Part shown: one piece after another, positions 1 through 6,487 of the stretch
Numbering within the stretch: the first letter of the stretch is position 1
How the letters are laid out: every line of letters starts with the position of its first letter
Source of the DNA: an uncultured candidate division Zixibacteria bacterium
GTDB lineage: Bacteria > Zixibacteria > MSB-5A5 > GN15 > FEB-12
Assembly: GCA_913009765.1 (NCBI GenBank)
Contig: CAJVYT010000139.1
Coordinates: forward strand, 1 to 9,941
Direction: 5' to 3'
DNA: 9,941 nucleotides
Notes under the pieces: model-generated
Told to the model about the DNA's origin: nothing
Database searches by the model: none
Seen by the model: the letters and a program-made list of their open reading frames with translations, nothing else
Program-made: the position numbers and the translations under genes

Positions 1-388
1 CGACCTTGCATTCGTAGGACAGGGGACAGTTTGCGATGGTAGGGACAGAGACGGTTTCTCCGGGGACGAGTTCAAAGTTACAGACTTCGATTTTGTTTAT
101 GTCGCGTCCTGACTTTGTACCGCAGATTGCCACTTCTTTATTCATATTGTCGGCAGGGACGTTCACGGTGAATTCGCCGAGTTCCTGTATCAGATGGTTG
201 GTAAAACGGGACGGGCGCACCAGCACGGTGAAAATCGGCCTGCCCCAGACGCGCCCGACGACTCCCCAGCCGATGGTCATCGGGTTGGCTTTTTCCCCGG
301 AGCCTCCCATGAGCAACAGTCCGGGTTTTTCCAGTTTTTCATACATTAACTGTGCGCCGTCGTAAGGCGAAGTTTTTATTCGGCTCAT
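1..388 (-). CDS. Flavin reductase-like (flavoredoxin-type) protein, N-terminal 129 residues, 3' end outside window
   Basis: The reverse strand is open from an ATG at 388 to the window edge and encodes 129 residues of a flavin reductase-like, FMN-binding split-barrel protein. Seen: NPMTIGWG (35-42), WGRPIFTVLVRPSR (48-61), FTVNVP (73-78), CGTKSGRD (89-96) and CPLSYECKV (121-129), the order expected of flavoredoxin-type proteins. Such proteins bind FMN non-covalently and pass electrons from a reduced partner; the actual substrate cannot be inferred. The family is usually about 190 residues, so roughly a third is missing beyond base 1. A GGAAGGG stretch lies seven bases before the ATG and could serve as ribosome binding site, although it also encodes part of the upstream SDR fragment. 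The region is GC-rich (41 of 60 bases at 241-300), unlike everything else in the window. It lies outside the adapter-bounded core, so its linkage to the other genes is not supported. Confidence 0.85.
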   Translation of the reverse strand, partial: MSRIKTSPYDGAQLMYEKLEKPGLLLMGGSGEKANPMTIGWGVVGRVWGRPIFTVLVRPSRFTNHLIQELGEFTVNVPADNMNKEVAICGTKSGRDINKIEVCNFELVPGETVSVPTIANCPLSYECKV

Positions 389-906
389 TTTTCAACCCTT
401 CCATTAAACAACGAGTAATTGCATTTGGTACAGGTGTCAACAGACTGGCAAGGTAAGAATAAAAAGAAATATTATGAAAAAAAGCAGGTAAAAAAAGTCT
501 TTTTTTATGAATACTTTTGGCTATGATTTTCATCATTTCTTCATAGGTTAGAATTTCCTTCCCTCCGATATCAAATGTTTTTCCTGAAGTTTCAGGAACT
601 TCCAGCACTCCCACCAGATACTTGATTACATCACGAACTGAAATCGGCTGACACCGATTTTTTGCCCATCTGGGGATAAAAATTATGGGAAGGTTTTGAA
701 CCAGATTTTTTATTATTTCATAAGAGGCGCTGCCTGATCCAATAATAATTGCTGCTCGAAGAATTGTAACAGGTACTTTTCCCTTCTGGAGTTCATTTGC
801 TACCTCCATGCGATTTCGTAAATGAGGAGTAAGCGGATTACGAATATCTGTAAGCCCTCCCAGATAGATAATGTGTTTTAGTTTCTTTTCTTCTTCTTGT
901 TGTTTC
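339..906 (-). pseudogene. Atypical SDR (NAD(P)-binding, YbjT/NmrA-like) protein fragment, broken at both ends
   Basis: The reverse frame resembles the middle and C-terminal half of an atypical short-chain dehydrogenase/reductase. It reads KLKHIIYLGGLTD from about 885, then TPHLRNRMEVANEL, VTILRAAIIIGSGS, a CQPISVRDVIKYLVGVLE block, TFDIGGKEILTYEEMM and LLTPVP..MEGLKNE. The ATG at 809 is internal: clear family homology continues upstream of it without a stop into the T-run next to the adapter. The N-terminal Rossmann glycine motif is therefore missing because the contig is broken there. At the other end the family pattern holds to GLKNE (about 387), and the last 14 residues before the TGA at 339-341 do not look like the family; they are read out of frame across the start of the flavin reductase gene. 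I read this as truncation by two assembly joins. A genuine decayed gene overlapping its neighbour is less likely. The exact function (oxidoreductase or epimerase-like) cannot be stated. Confidence 0.7.
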
Positions 907-917
907 TTTTTTTTTTT
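907..917. repeat. T homopolymer at adapter edge (read-through tail)
   Basis: Eleven consecutive T sit directly against the outer end of the left adapter, preceded by a low-complexity TTC/TTG-rich stretch (about 885-906). Read on the other strand this is adapter, then poly-A, then A-rich noise, as produced when an Illumina read runs past a short fragment and its adapter. It mirrors the 14-A run at 9825-9838. It is best explained as a sequencing artefact through which unrelated sequence was joined. Confidence 0.8.
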
Positions 918-975
918 AATGATACGGCGACCACCGAGATCTACACTCTTTCCCTACACGACGCTCTTCCGATCT
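918..975 (+). other. Illumina P5/universal adapter (58 nt, contamination)
   Basis: The sequence begins AATGATACGGCGACCACCGA and ends GCTCTTCCGATCT. It is the complete 58-nt Illumina P5/TruSeq universal adapter without a mismatch. It is synthetic and not part of any genome. Genomic sequence starts at 976. Translated in one forward frame it gives NDTATTEIYTLSLHDALPI, which becomes a false N-terminus for the SppA fragment that follows. Confidence 0.99.
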
Positions 976-1412
976 ATAAAGTTGGGATTGGCACCGAAAC
1001 GATAAAATCAGGTGAATTAAAAGACGTTGGTAATCCAAGCCGCTCAATGACAAAAAAAGAAGAACTGATGCTGAAGTCAGTTGTTATGGATTCCTATGAA
1101 CAGTTTATTGGAGTTGTTTCTGAAGGACGTGGAAAAGACCCCGAAGAAATTTATCCACTTGCTGACGGCTCAATTTATACCGGATTGCAGGCTTATAACT
1201 TAGGACTGGTAGATACGTTAGGTGGTTTTAAAGAAGCTGTTGAAATCGCTGCTGACCTTGCCGGTTTAGATTCTGAACCTAAAGTTGTTCGGTTTCATGT
1301 GCGTAAACGAATGTCAGTCTTTGACTTAATGGGCAACTTTGGTAAAATTATTGACAACTCTCTTGAACATAGATTTTCAGAACCACAGTTGATGTACATG
1401 TTTCAGGAATAA
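976..1412 (+). CDS. sppA: Signal peptide peptidase SppA (peptidase S49), C-terminal 145 residues
   Basis: This is the C-terminal part of a SppA-type S49 serine protease, a membrane-anchored enzyme that degrades signal peptides left after protein export. The real reading frame enters from the left already open. The ATG at 897 that would extend it lies in the T-rich junk and adapter and is false. Seen: IKSGELKD, in which the second Lys (codon 1020-1022) aligns with the catalytic Lys199 of the B. subtilis SppA Ser/Lys dyad; then PSRSMTKKEELML, DSYEQFIGVVSEGRG, LADGSIYTGLQAYNLGLVDTLGG and the short family-like end PQLMYMFQE. The catalytic Ser, the N-terminal membrane anchor and the start codon are missing because the fragment is cut at the adapter. 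The natural stop TAA is at 1410-1412. Identification is firm; whether the enzyme is the short (about 300-residue) or the long double-domain form cannot be seen. Confidence 0.93.
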
Positions 1413-1580
1413 AAATAATATTAAAAAAATAGTATTTTTTCCTTTTCTTTTGCAATAAAACACCATATCTTGACTTGTCCCATAGAGTTAGGGAATAAAC
1501 CAGAGAAAGTTACAGCAGGAAATATTGAGTGAAAATAATAATGGTGAAACCTATAAATGAATTAGACACAGGGAGACCCC

Positions 1581-1865
1581 GTGACTAAAGCAGATTTAGT
1601 AGAAAAAGTCGCCGAAAAAACCGGTCTAACAAGAACCGACGTTGCTGTCGTTGTTGATTCTTTTCTCGATACCGTGAAAAAATCACTTGAGTCCGGTCAT
1701 AATATTGAAATACGAGGGTTCGGCACCTTCAAAGTTAAACTTCGTAAAGCACGCAAGGCGAGAAACCCTCGCACTGGTGAAGTGGTTCCGGTACCGGATC
1801 GTAAAGTTCCTGTATTTAAACCATCTAACGAGTTTAAAAACATGATTACCAAGTTAGAGATTTAA
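1581..1865 (+). CDS. hup: HU/IHF-family nucleoid DNA-binding protein
   Basis: A 94-residue protein of normal length for the HU/IHF family, which binds and bends DNA as a dimer and compacts the nucleoid. Seen: the N-terminal helical half starting MTKADLVEKVAEKTGLT (1-17), the GFGTF turn (46-50), the basic KARKARNPRTGE at the base of the DNA-binding arm (56-67), the PVPDRKVPVFKPS arm return (70-82) and a short C-terminal helix. HU and IHF subunits cannot be separated with confidence here; a general HU role is the safer call. The start is GTG at 1581, preceded by GGGAG at 1571-1575 with five-base spacing. Upstream, TTGACT at 1470-1475 with a poor -10 (GAATAA, 17 bases on) is only a weak promoter candidate. 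The small basic gene starts 24 bases downstream and is probably co-transcribed. Confidence 0.95.
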   Translation: MTKADLVEKVAEKTGLTRTDVAVVVDSFLDTVKKSLESGHNIEIRGFGTFKVKLRKARKARNPRTGEVVPVPDRKVPVFKPSNEFKNMITKLEI

Positions 1866-1889
1866 CGTAAACAAAGAAACCGGAGAATT

Positions 1890-1985
1890 ATGCCAAGCGG
1901 TAAAAAGAAGAAACGTCATAAGATTAAAACGCATAAGCGTAAAAAACGCAGACGTGCTAATCGTCATAAAAAGAAAAACAAATAG
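1890..1985 (+). CDS. Small basic AURKAIP1/COX24-domain protein (31 aa), probably ribosome-associated
   Basis: A 31-residue, extremely basic protein starting MPSGKKKKRHKIKTHKRKKR and ending RANRHKKKNK. It carries the K-x-x-THKRKKRRRANRHKKK pattern of the AURKAIP1/COX24 domain, common in Bacteroidota as a stand-alone small protein. By established knowledge, the mitochondrial homologue mS38 and the mycobacterial small protein bS22 sit in the small ribosomal subunit. A ribosomal role here is inference from that kinship and from the composition, with more than half Lys or Arg. The start ATG has GGAG at 1882-1885 in front of it, and the stop is TAG at 1983-1985. It follows the HU gene by 24 bases, so the two probably share a transcript ending at the hairpin near 2132. 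Genes of this size are easily missed by automatic annotation. Confidence 0.88.
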   Translation: MPSGKKKKRHKIKTHKRKKRRRANRHKKKNK

Positions 1986-2131
1986 TCGTCCATATCGGAA
2001 TTATTATCTGACGTAATCGGAATTTTTTTCCACTTGCAAGACATTTTCTTCGAGTTTAAACTTCAGACGGCTTATTATGTCTTGGCGTAAATGCCATGAA
2101 CATAGTAATATACAAATTCTTTTATATCTAT

Positions 2132-2165
2132 AATGCCTACTGTTATGCAGTGGGCATTTCTTTTG
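2132..2165 (+). terminator. Rho-independent terminator hairpin behind the HU/small-protein pair
   Basis: AATGCCTACTG (2132-2142) pairs with CAGTGGGCATT (2148-2158) over 11 base pairs, one of them G-U, around a five-base loop, and is followed by TTCTTTT. It lies about 150 bases after the small basic gene. An ATG at 2133 inside the left arm opens the same frame as the following large gene, but a start codon buried in a terminator stem is unlikely. A TATAAT at 2129-2134 overlaps the arm and could be a -10 element for the next gene, though I see no convincing -35. Confidence 0.65.
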
Positions 2166-2180
2166 CCTTATACTTCATTA

Positions 2181-5033
2181 GTGAAAACTTTATATACTAT
2201 ATTTTTTATACTATTTGTTCTTGCCTCACACACTCTTTTTGCGGTAGAACGAACTGATTTTCGTGTGAACGATGATAACTATACAGTATTGCAAAATTCT
2301 CCAAGAATTGCTGTTGCTGTTGATCAATCCTTTGTTATTACATGGGTTGACCGTCGAGAGGGTACATCAGATATTTTTATGCAAAAATATGATAACAAAG
2401 GTCTGCCTGTTGGAGTCAATCAAAGAATAAATGATGACACTAATAACTCATATCAATTTGAACCTGCCATTGCGGTTGAACTTTCAGGCAGTTATTCATT
2501 TGTTTGGAAAGATTACCGCACCGGAAACTATCCGTTAAATCCTGAGATATTTACGCAAAGATATGATTCTGTCTTTACTCCATTAGATGTCAATGTCCAG
2601 CTTTCTACTGAATCTCCTGCTTCAATAAGAGAAACTCCTGATATTGCTCTTTCAGACAGTAAAAGAGGTATCGTTGTATGGGCTGATTATAGAAATTCAA
2701 ACTGGGATATTTATGGACAGTTGGTTGCATCAGATGGATCGCACATTGGAAACAATATTTTAATGAACGATGATAATGTGAATGCTCAGCAGCATCGTCC
2801 GCGAGTTTCTATCTCTAATCAAGGATGGTTTGTTGTTACTTGGTATGAAAACCGTTTTGGTGACGATGATATTTTTGCACAAGTTTTTGATTCTATGGGT
2901 GTACCTATTGATACAAATATACGGGTAAATCAAGGCACTACCGGAACTCGTCAGGCATTTCCCGATGTTACTACCGATGGTGCCGGTAATTTTACTATTG
3001 TATGGGTTGACTGGCGAAATGGAACATACCCTGATAATCCTGATATCTATTCAAGAAAATATACATCAGCGATGGTCCCTGTTACTGATGAAATAAATAT
3101 AAACACCGATGGTGCCGCGACTGCTCAACGCGAACCGGCTATATCTGCCGATAGGCTTGGCAATGTTGCTATTATATGGGCTGATTCTATAGGAAATAGT
3201 TGGGATATATCCGGTCAAATGATAGATGTTGATGGCGTAATCAGAGATACTAATTTTATTGCGAACACAGACTCAGATTCGGCACAAGTCAGCCCCGATG
3301 TTGCAATTGACGGAAGACAGCGGTATGTAACATGGGTTGATAGGCGAAACGGCAATTACGATATTTATGCTTCAATACAAAATTATAATGACCCTAATTT
3401 AGCAGTATCGGAAAATTCTATTCAGTTTTCTATGCAGGAGGACGGAGCGGTTCCGGCTGTTCAAACATTAATTGTCGATCATGTCGGCTATAACCCGCTT
3501 GACTTTACAATCAGTTCAAATATGGATTGGTTAGATGTTACACCCACAACATCTACGACAACTGATACCGTAACATTGAGTGTGAACACTGATACGTTAC
3601 CAAGAGGTATTTATACCGGAATATTAACATTCAGAGACCATACATTAAATGATTCTTCGTTGTCGGTTGGAGTTCGATTAAATATTTATACTCCGACAAT
3701 GGAACTTTCATCGGACACATTGTCGTTTATTATGTTTGAAGGTATTGCCGACAGTAGTTCTCAATTGGTATCAGTTGATAACAGTTCATTTGGGTCTTTC
3801 AGTTGGACAGCATCGGAAAACAGTATATGGTTGACTCTTTCATCTTATGCCGGATTATCGTCAGATACCTTGTCTGTTTCGGTAGAACCGTCAGCTTTAT
3901 CTGCCGGTGTATATACCGAACAGATAATCTTTTCATCATCTGATGCCAATGGGTCGCCTGATACACTGGTGATTCAATTACAAATTGTTAATGATATGCC
4001 GTATATACAAACTTCCCCTGATTCGGTTTTTATATATACTGATTCAATTATAAATTATACTCTACCGGTTGCCGTAACAAATTTCGGGACTGACACACTA
4101 CATTGGTCAGCAACCTCAAGCGGCAACTGGTTTACGTTAGATACAACAAATGGTACCGATGGAGATTCGGTTGTTGTCTCTATAGACTCATCGACAGCTT
4201 TTGGGAGATATACCGGCTACATTGAAATAACAGATTCACTTTCATTTAATAAATCAGTACGGGTGCCTCTAATATTAGATTACTACCAAACATCAGCAGA
4301 TACACTGCAATTTTCAACAACGAACTCTCCGACATTACAAACAGTTGCAATATCACTCACCCTTGATGCGGTGAATAGATTGACAGAAATACATCTTCCG
4401 TTTCAATTTGATACAACCTATTTGTATTTAGATTCAATAAGAGAAGGTGTCACATCACCCGATATTACGACTCTTACCTATGCTGCTAATAATACCAATG
4501 GAACAGCTATGCTGAATCTCACTATGAGCCAAGCTGATACTTCATTGAATGTTGGCAGTTCCCATTTGGCAGAGATTTATTTTACAACAAAATCTGTATT
4601 AGGAATTTCTTCAATTGATTCAATTATTACAGACAGTATAACAGCATATGTTTTGGATACATTAGGTCAGCGGTTTACTCCGAAAGTTATTTCCGGTTCG
4701 GTCAATGTGGATGTATCGACTGATATACATGATAATATACCACCTGAACTACCCGCGAAAATTCAGTTATCTCAAAACTACCCTAACCCATTTAATCTCT
4801 CAACGACTATTTCTTATTCACTTCCAAGCAGAGCAGACGTTTCATTGATTATTTACAATATTTTGGGACAGAGAATACGACTACTTCTTCAACAAACTCA
4901 ACCTGCCGGATTTTATCAAATTTCGTGGGATGGTCACTATGATGACGGTCGGGTTGCTCCAAGCGGAATATATTTTTACCGTCTTGAAGCTTTATCAGAT
5001 GTTTTTGTCAAAAAAATGGTCTTATTGAAGTAA
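2181..5033 (+). CDS. Secreted multidomain protein: seven propeller-type repeats, three BACON-like domains, cohesin-like domain, T9SS-type C-terminal sorting domain
   Basis: A 950-residue exported protein of unknown specific role. I place the start at GTG 2181 because it gives a textbook signal peptide (MKTLYTIFFILFVLASHTLFA, cleavage after A21). The in-frame ATGs at 2133 and 2145 lie in a terminator hairpin and add 16 or 12 non-signal-like residues. No Shine-Dalgarno is evident. Residues about 36-405 hold seven repeats of roughly 50-58 residues with the core W-x-D-x-R-x-G/N...DIY/F-x-Q..D..G-x-P...N-x-D, fitting a seven-bladed beta-propeller. Three BACON/Ig-like beta domains follow (about 407-503, 504-604, 605-702), each with a W or F-L-x-(V/L) core and a G-x-Y-T-G/E-x-I-x-F strand. 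Residues 703-845 look cohesin-like (LPFQFDTTYLYLDS, LAEIYFTTKS). Residues 863-950 form the sorting domain, with NYPNPFN, SLPSRADVSLIIYNILGQ, SGIYFYRL and final KKMVLLK. Surface attachment or secretion and binding of glycans or proteins are inferred from the families. No catalytic domain is visible. Confidence 0.85.
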   Translation: MKTLYTIFFILFVLASHTLFAVERTDFRVNDDNYTVLQNSPRIAVAVDQSFVITWVDRREGTSDIFMQKYDNKGLPVGVNQRINDDTNNSYQFEPAIAVELSGSYSFVWKDYRTGNYPLNPEIFTQRYDSVFTPLDVNVQLSTESPASIRETPDIALSDSKRGIVVWADYRNSNWDIYGQLVASDGSHIGNNILMNDDNVNAQQHRPRVSISNQGWFVVTWYENRFGDDDIFAQVFDSMGVPIDTNIRVNQGTTGTRQAFPDVTTDGAGNFTIVWVDWRNGTYPDNPDIYSRKYTSAMVPVTDEININTDGAATAQREPAISADRLGNVAIIWADSIGNSWDISGQMIDVDGVIRDTNFIANTDSDSAQVSPDVAIDGRQRYVTWVDRRNGNYDIYASIQNYNDPNLAVSENSIQFSMQEDGAVPAVQTLIVDHVGYNPLDFTISSNMDWLDVTPTTSTTTDTVTLSVNTDTLPRGIYTGILTFRDHTLNDSSLSVGVRLNIYTPTMELSSDTLSFIMFEGIADSSSQLVSVDNSSFGSFSWTASENSIWLTLSSYAGLSSDTLSVSVEPSALSAGVYTEQIIFSSSDANGSPDTLVIQLQIVNDMPYIQTSPDSVFIYTDSIINYTLPVAVTNFGTDTLHWSATSSGNWFTLDTTNGTDGDSVVVSIDSSTAFGRYTGYIEITDSLSFNKSVRVPLILDYYQTSADTLQFSTTNSPTLQTVAISLTLDAVNRLTEIHLPFQFDTTYLYLDSIREGVTSPDITTLTYAANNTNGTAMLNLTMSQADTSLNVGSSHLAEIYFTTKSVLGISSIDSIITDSITAYVLDTLGQRFTPKVISGSVNVDVSTDIHDNIPPELPAKIQLSQNYPNPFNLSTTISYSLPSRADVSLIIYNILGQRIRLLLQQTQPAGFYQISWDGHYDDGRVAPSGIYFYRLEALSDVFVKKMVLLK

Positions 5034-5121
5034 ATAATATCTTTTTCAGCTTAAAAAGTAACTTTTTTAAAATTTTTCCGTAGACAAATTAGAAAAAAGA
5101 ATATAAAAATGGAGATTTGCT

Positions 5122-6363
5122 ATGGTTGCTTTGAAAAATATACTCGCAGGGACAGCTCTTCTTTTACTCTTATCGGCAAGTTCATTTGCATCTGATAATT
5201 CTAATCGTATCTATGGAACAATCACAACTGTTGATGGCGATGTATTTGAAGGATTAATCCGCTGGGATAAAAACGAAGTTTCATGGGTAGATATGCTTGA
5301 TGGTACAAAGGATCTCCCCAAACGAAATATGAGAAAATCAAGATCATCAAGAAAACGGTCACGAAGAAGTAGTATAGAAATATTTGGAATTAAAATTGGA
5401 ACATCCGGTAACATCTCTTTTGGTAATTCAGCTCAATCAGGAATTCGGTTTGGGAATATAAAATCTTTTGAAGTAATAGATGATAATGCGATGCTTATTC
5501 AATTAAAATCAGGTGAAGAGGTTGAATTAAGAAACGGCTCTACAGATATTGGAACAGATATTAGAGAAATTATTATTGAAGATGCCCGTGAAGGTGAAAT
5601 TGAATTAGAATGGGACGATATTGAAACTGTTGAATTTTCTGCCGCCAATAATGATGAAACATCTTCAATGGGGGAACGTTTATATGGAACTGTAACAACA
5701 CGACGGGGTGATGAATTCACCGGGTTTGTCTGTTGGGATATTGATGAAGTCCTTACTAATGATATTCTAAACGGTGACCATAAAGGACGTTCTAAAAAAA
5801 TAAAATTCAAACGGATTGATACAATTGAGCGGTATAGCTCCAATGGAGCAACAGTGTATCTAAAAAGTGACGATGAATTACTGCTTCGCGGAACAAATGA
5901 TGTTGACGACAGTAACCGTGGAATTATTGTTTCTGACCCTGATTTTGGACAGGTAGTTATTGAATGGGATGAATTTGATAAAGTAACATTTGAAAAAGTT
6001 CCTCGCGGCATAATCCATTATAAAGACTTTGACGGTGGAAAACCGCTTCAAGGAGTTGTCTATACTGAAGAAGGTGATTCTTATGAGGGACAGATTCGAT
6101 GGGATAATGATGAAGAATATACATGGGAAATGCTAAATGGCAATTACCATAGTGTTGAATTTGAAATTGAATTTTCAAAAATTAAAGAGATAAAAAAGAA
6201 ATCATATCGTTCTTCAGTTGTAACAATTCTAAACGGACAGACTTTTCGCTTAAGAGGTTCCAATGATGTTGATGAGGATAATAAAGGGATATTTATTACA
6301 ACTTCTGACGGTGATGAAATCGAAGTTGAATGGGATGAGTTTGACCGAATAGAATTTAAGTAA
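5122..6363 (+). CDS. Exported protein of three tandem ~105-residue units, function unknown
   Basis: I do not recognise an assigned function. The 413-residue product starts with a clear signal peptide (MVALKNILAGTALLLLLSASSFA, cleavage after A23), so it is periplasmic or surface located. ATG 5122 is preceded by GGAG (5111-5114) at seven bases. The mature part is three copies of one unit: residues 29-172, 186-290 and 309-412. Each opens with Y/Q-G-x-(I/V)-x-T-x-x-G-D-x-(F/Y)-x-G-x-(I/V)-x-W-D-x-(D/N)-E and closes with L-R-G-(S/T)-N-D-V-D..(N)-(R/K)-G-I...G-x-(I/V)-x-(V/I)-E-W-D-E-F-D-x-(V/I)-x-F; copies 2 and 3 fit best, copy 1 is looser. Copy 1 carries about 40 extra residues with a basic RS-rich stretch (RKSRSSRKRSRRSS, about 72-85). 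Acidic residues dominate elsewhere. The fold is probably all-beta (inference). It follows the large secreted protein by 88 bases and ends at a strong terminator. Confidence 0.85.
   Translation: MVALKNILAGTALLLLLSASSFASDNSNRIYGTITTVDGDVFEGLIRWDKNEVSWVDMLDGTKDLPKRNMRKSRSSRKRSRRSSIEIFGIKIGTSGNISFGNSAQSGIRFGNIKSFEVIDDNAMLIQLKSGEEVELRNGSTDIGTDIREIIIEDAREGEIELEWDDIETVEFSAANNDETSSMGERLYGTVTTRRGDEFTGFVCWDIDEVLTNDILNGDHKGRSKKIKFKRIDTIERYSSNGATVYLKSDDELLLRGTNDVDDSNRGIIVSDPDFGQVVIEWDEFDKVTFEKVPRGIIHYKDFDGGKPLQGVVYTEEGDSYEGQIRWDNDEEYTWEMLNGNYHSVEFEIEFSKIKEIKKKSYRSSVVTILNGQTFRLRGSNDVDEDNKGIFITTSDGDEIEVEWDEFDRIEFK
5206..6357 (+). repeat. Three in-frame tandem domain copies within the exported protein
   Basis: The three protein units map to about 5206-5637, 5677-5991 and 6034-6357. 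Conservation is clearest in protein; in DNA the best-kept parts are the TGGGATGA-containing ends (for example near 5964 and 6330). The divergence between copies points to an old duplication rather than a recent one. Confidence 0.75.
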
Positions 6364-6438
6364 AGATATTATTACTATCCAAAATTTCTGTTTCGCTGTT
6401 TTAACACCCTCCACACACAGTGAGATAGATTTTTATAG

Positions 6439-6465
6439 AAAAGCCCGCATTTGCGGGCTTTTTTT
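6439..6465. terminator. Strong bidirectional intrinsic terminator between convergent genes
   Basis: AAAAGCCCGC (6439-6448) pairs perfectly with GCGGGCTTTT (6453-6462) around a four-base ATTT loop, with a seven-T run at 6459-6465. Read on the minus strand, the same hairpin ends in TTTTC followed by an AT-rich stretch, so it can also stop leftward transcription. It sits 75 bases after the triplicated-domain gene and 23 bases beyond the end of the leftward TPR gene, as expected for a shared terminator of converging units. Confidence 0.92.
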
Positions 6466-6487
6466 ATCTATTCTGATATATTATATA

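Noticed and set aside
36..365. A 109-residue forward open frame
   Set aside because: It lies antisense to the flavin reductase gene, whose reverse frame carries clear family motifs; the forward translation resembles nothing.
1413..1580. sppA-HU spacer inspected for a small RNA or terminator
   Set aside because: It is AT-rich with runs of A and T but has no stable hairpin; only a weak TTGACT element is seen.
5051..5070. AAAAAG-TAA-CTTTTT mini-hairpin between the two large forward genes, as a possible terminator
   Set aside because: It is a six-pair, almost pure A-T stem with a three-base loop, too weak to call; the two genes may be co-transcribed.
5081..5107. TAGACA...TATAAA as a promoter for the triplicated-domain gene
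   Set aside because: The spacing is only 15 bases, and the start of transcription would fall on the ribosome binding site.
5211..6178. Several reverse-strand open frames opposite the triplicated-domain gene
   Set aside because: They are antisense shadows of a well-supported coding frame with repeats and signal peptide; their translations are low-complexity Ser/Ile-rich and have no ribosome binding site.
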